Assembly (NCBI GenBank): GCA_951813605.1 | Contig: OX638379.1 | Coordinates: 1,870,471 to 1,934,470, forward strand | Length of the DNA: 64,000 nucleotides | Direction: 5' to 3' | Source: an uncultured Bryobacterales bacterium | GTDB lineage: Bacteria > Acidobacteriota > Terriglobia > Bryobacterales > UBA6623 | In this document: one piece after another, positions 63,963-64,000 of the stretch | Numbering within the stretch: the stretch's first letter is position 1 | Layout: every line of letters starts with the position of its first letter | Made by a program: the position numbers and the translations under genes | Notes under the pieces: generated by a model | Databases searched by the model: none | What the model was told of the DNA's origin: nothing | The model's input: only the letters and a program-made list of their open reading frames with translations

Positions 63963-64000
63963 ATGAGCAGACAAACCAATTTGATGGGCAACCCTCTCGA
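63963..64000 (+). CDS. Possible start of a gene running off the right edge
   Basis: An ATG at 63963 opens a frame reading MSRQTNLMGNPL to the edge. The GNPL pattern recalls the N-terminus of thiol peroxidase (Tpx)-like peroxiredoxins, but twelve residues are far too few to call, and no Shine-Dalgarno is visible. Confidence 0.2.
   Translation, partial: MSRQTNLMGNPL

Overview
The window looks like a GC-rich chromosomal segment from a soil- or marine-type heterotroph, most probably an acidobacterium of the Solibacteres/Bryobacterales kind; a planctomycete-like lineage is the alternative. The grounds are two large PSCyt1/DUF1549/DUF1553 proteins (one paired with DUF1501), Cys-type sulfatases, secreted SMP-30, CehA and enolase-superfamily enzymes, separated hopanoid genes (hpnJ, hpnA), trmFO-xerC, and a very large protein that resembles PPi-type PEP carboxykinase. 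This taxonomic call is inference from gene content. No rRNA, tRNA or CRISPR was found.

Layout. 0.1-2.3 kb: DUF1549/DUF1553 protein. 2.7-4.5 kb: nested insertion-sequence debris, with a truncated transposase cut beside an IS1595-type element. 4.6-9.7 kb: a translationally coupled 2-hydroxyacid dehydrogenase and HpcH aldolase, a divergent exported RraA-like protein and an OPT-family transporter. 9.78-9.85 kb: four phased DnaA-box-like 9-mers between convergent genes. 9.9-15.3 kb: hpnJ, trmFO-xerC, tatA and a rhomboid protease. 15.6-18.4 kb: a decaying tripartite tricarboxylate transporter locus (tctA with an in-frame amber stop, tctB, tctC lacking its 5' end). 18.6-23.9 kb: secreted hydrolases (serine hydrolase, esterase-cupin fusion, MBL protein) mixed with remnants of a sulfatase and an NHL-propeller gene. 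23.9-29 kb: phosphotransferase, SDR and CehA/McbA-type metallohydrolase.

29.36-30.40 kb is a complete IS1595-family insertion with 26-bp inverted repeats and a perfect 8-bp target duplication. 30.8-35.2 kb is a four-gene MacAB-like exporter operon (two FtsX permeases, adaptor, ATPase). It is followed by an MFS transporter with a small overlapping gene, DsbD, and a c-type cytochrome. 40.4-45.2 kb carries a secreted beta-propeller, a [2Fe-2S] ferredoxin overlapping a sulfatase, and a second sulfatase. 45.2-46.5 kb is msrP with a small membrane protein where MsrQ might be expected. 46.5-48.3 kb is a gene-poor, partly AT-rich stretch containing a strong hairpin.

48.3-64 kb holds an exported enolase-superfamily enzyme, a DUF1549/DUF1553 plus DUF1501 pair, a frameshifted gene, the 1146-aa PEPCK-like protein, an SMP-30/aldose-epimerase pair, hpnA, and htpG-hspQ.

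Taken together, the region reads as a carbohydrate and sulfated-polymer scavenging neighbourhood: secreted sulfatases, lactonase, mutarotase, dehydratase, aldolases and uptake systems. Repeated gene decay and IS insertion are superimposed on it. Housekeeping genes (trmFO, xerC, tatA, dsbD, htpG) and dispersed hopanoid genes run through it.
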